Positions 62,765-64,000 of a stretch of DNA of 64,000 bases are shown here, piece after piece. The stretch is from contig CAJQSS010000020.1 in the NCBI GenBank assembly GCA_905616385.1, positions 1-64,000 of the forward strand, given 5' to 3'. Under the pieces are notes generated by a model. The model did not search any database. It was not told where the DNA came from and was given only the letters and a program-made list of their open reading frames with translations. The position numbers were made by a program, and so were the translations under genes. The stretch's first letter is position 1; the number at the start of each line of letters is the position of its first letter. This DNA comes from an uncultured Candidatus Nitrosopumilus sp. Its GTDB lineage: Archaea; Thermoproteota; Nitrososphaeria; Nitrososphaerales; Nitrosopumilaceae.

Positions 62765-63247
62765 CTATTTGACCTCACTATCTATAGTGGATTTAATTTT
62801 AGAAACTTCATTTTTAACAGTAAGATGTTCGCCATTGATTCTTTCATCAGCAGGAAATGATTCAGAGTCAGCAGGAACTTGAAGACCAGCATCAATAACT
62901 CCTTTCAAAGCTGCTGCCATTCTTTGTGTATATCGTTTAGTACCAGTATACATAATTGCATCTTTTGCACCTTTACCTAATGCTTTCTTACCTGCCAAAT
63001 AGCCAGTAAGATATGCTGCAGGTACACTTTTTCTAGAACCTTTCCAACCTTTTTCAAGTAAATATCTAGAATGTGCAGATGCAATAACAGTATCACCAGT
63101 CATTCCAGGGGTAAGGATTTGAACTTGTGTATTCTCATTTGAAATATTTACAGTAATGAAATCACGCTTACCCATCAACATGGTACCACGTTTTCTATAA
63201 TTGGTCTTTTCTTCTCTAAGTCGTCTCAATATTTTTGAATAGGCCAT
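62765..63247 (-). CDS. rpl18: Large-subunit ribosomal protein L18
   Basis: A 160-residue archaeal L18 (uL18) that binds 5S rRNA: ILRRLREEKTNYRKRGTMLMG, GDTVIASAHSRYLLEKGWKG, and AAYLTGYLAGKKALGKGAKD. It is the first spc-cluster gene in this window. It has its own TATA box 31 bases upstream, and argF lies before it on the same strand instead of the usual L19e. Confidence 0.95.
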   Translation of the reverse strand: MAYSKILRRLREEKTNYRKRGTMLMGKRDFITVNISNENTQVQILTPGMTGDTVIASAHSRYLLEKGWKGSRKSVPAAYLTGYLAGKKALGKGAKDAIMYTGTKRYTQRMAAALKGVIDAGLQVPADSESFPADERINGEHLTVKNEVSKIKSTIDSEVK

Positions 63248-63273
63248 CTACAGGATCTGATTTTGAAACTGCC

Positions 63274-63283
63274 ATTATATACG
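63274..63283 (-). promoter_or_regulatory. TATA box of the L18-S5-L30-L15-secY operon
   Basis: On the minus strand CGTATATAAT lies between the argF stop (63284) and the L18 ATG (63247), centred about 31 bases before the start. It would give the ribosomal operon its own promoter, separate from argF. Confidence 0.5.
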
Positions 63284-64000
63284 TTAAGCGTGAAGTAATG
63301 CACAAAGCAAAGCTTTCTGAGTATGAAGTCTATTTTCTGCCTCGTCCCAAACTACAGATTGAGGTCCATCTATTACAGATGAAGTAACTTCTTGATCACG
63401 TTTTACAGGAAGACAATGCAAAAAGATCGCATTTTTCTTTGCAAGATCCATGATTTTGTCATTAACCTGATATTTTGGAATAAATTTTTTGATTCTTTTT
63501 GAATCGTCATTATGAATTGAAGAATAAGTATCAGTTACAACTACATCAGCATTTTCAGCTGCTTTTAGTGGATCAGTAGTTAATTCAATATCAGTTAAAT
63601 TTTGAGAAACTTTTACAGTAGATTTATCAGGTTCAAACCCTTTAGGAGTTGCAATAGACATTTTAGCACCAGATAAAGCTGCACCATAAATCATTGAATT
63701 ACATACATTATTGCCATCTCCAATCCAAGCAATTTTTAATCCCTTGAGGGTTTTTTTCTTTTCTTTAATTGTCATAAAGTCTGCTAAAATTTGACAAGGA
63801 TGAAAAGAATCAGATAGTCCATTAATTACAGGAATACTTGCATGTTTAGATAATTTATCAAGTAAAGTATGATCATAAACACGAGCCATTATGCAATCAG
63901 TATATCGTGAAAGAGTTTTTGCAGTGTCTTCAACTGACTCACCACGAGATAGTTGTGTATCATTAGAAGATAAATTAATTGTATGTCCACCTAACTGATA
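63284..64000 (-). CDS. argF: Ornithine carbamoyltransferase, N-terminus beyond the window
   Basis: The frame is open to the right edge, so the start lies outside; 238 residues are visible. The edge sequence already shows LGGHTINLSSNDTQLSRGES and EDTAKTLSRYTDCIMAR. Then come DSFHPCQILADFMTIKE (ornithine/carbamoyl-phosphate site), WIGDGNNVCNSMIYGAAL and the catalytic FLHCLPVKRDQEV with its HCLP motif. The enzyme makes citrulline in arginine synthesis. An internal ATG at 63889 is not the true start because conserved residues precede it. Confidence 0.95.
   Translation of the reverse strand, partial: YQLGGHTINLSSNDTQLSRGESVEDTAKTLSRYTDCIMARVYDHTLLDKLSKHASIPVINGLSDSFHPCQILADFMTIKEKKKTLKGLKIAWIGDGNNVCNSMIYGAALSGAKMSIATPKGFEPDKSTVKVSQNLTDIELTTDPLKAAENADVVVTDTYSSIHNDDSKRIKKFIPKYQVNDKIMDLAKKNAIFLHCLPVKRDQEVTSSVIDGPQSVVWDEAENRLHTQKALLCALLHA

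Overview
The window is AT-rich archaeal chromosome, almost certainly from a marine ammonia-oxidizing thaumarchaeon (Nitrososphaerota) of the Nitrosopumilus type. This rests on archaeal-only or archaeal/eukaryotic gene sets (exosome Rrp4/Rrp41/Rrp42, SBDS, Pcc1, prefoldin beta, RNA polymerase subunit D, L10e, L18e, L37Ae, Cbf5, Nob1, EndA, EMC3-like insertase), an intron-containing tRNA-Ser, coenzyme F420 synthesis (CofE), a Sulfolobus-type ferredoxin domain, and many genes whose start codon lies 25-31 bp behind a TATA box (leaderless transcripts). The genome is compact: neighbours often overlap by 1-12 bp, no gene-free stretch exceeds 300 bases, and I see no insertion sequence, prophage, integrase or CRISPR array.

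Layout. 1-3.2 kb: a Lys/Ala-rich coiled-coil gene running off the left edge, a small unknown gene, a PAP2 phosphatase and phosphoglycerate kinase. 3.2-8.4 kb: a SUF Fe-S operon (sufB-sufD-Rieske-sufS-sufU) without sufC. 8.4-12.2 kb: tetrapyrrole operon hemL-hemC-cobA-hemD, leading to uroporphyrinogen III and precorrin-2 (siroheme/cobalamin). 12.2-13.7 kb: aquaporin, ArsC-type reductase and divergent ArsR, a likely arsenic module. 13.7-16.7 kb: SbtA/SbtB-type bicarbonate uptake pair, then a PiT phosphate carrier with its PhoU-like partner. 16.8-18.6 kb: ABC exporter. 18.7-28.4 kb: accessory stretch of unknown proteins, Cys-rich microproteins, a degenerate PLD-like domain, EndA, L10e, two tRNAs, a CPA2 antiporter, a candidate C/D-box sRNA and a mini C2H2 protein behind a perfect palindrome. 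28.5-34.1 kb: coiled-coil protein, processive GT2 glycosyltransferase, and a ferredoxin/rhodanese cluster. 34.2-37.1 kb: NAD kinase, Nob1, SIMPL protein, XPF nuclease. 37.1-43 kb: prefoldin-Pcc1-L37Ae-exosome-SBDS operon diverging from rpoD-L18e-L13-S9. 43-47.4 kb: nucleotidyltransferase and two tandem LeuCD-type dehydratase pairs. 47.5-56.3 kb: CofE, unknown genes, 2-oxoacid:ferredoxin oxidoreductase, 2-hydroxyacid dehydrogenase and LhgO. 56.3-64 kb: tRNA-Ser, Cbf5-cmk-EMC3-adk-secY-L15-L30-S5-L18, then argF cut by the right edge.

Most of the window is core housekeeping. The parts worth attention are the ArsR/ArsC/aquaporin module, the SbtA/SbtB pair in a carbon-fixing archaeon, a set of very small Cys-rich metal-binding proteins, the palindrome-controlled mini zinc finger beside a C/D-box sRNA candidate, the PLD-like protein that has lost its catalytic residues, and the duplicated dehydratase pairs. 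Function assignments come from motif reading only; no database search was run.
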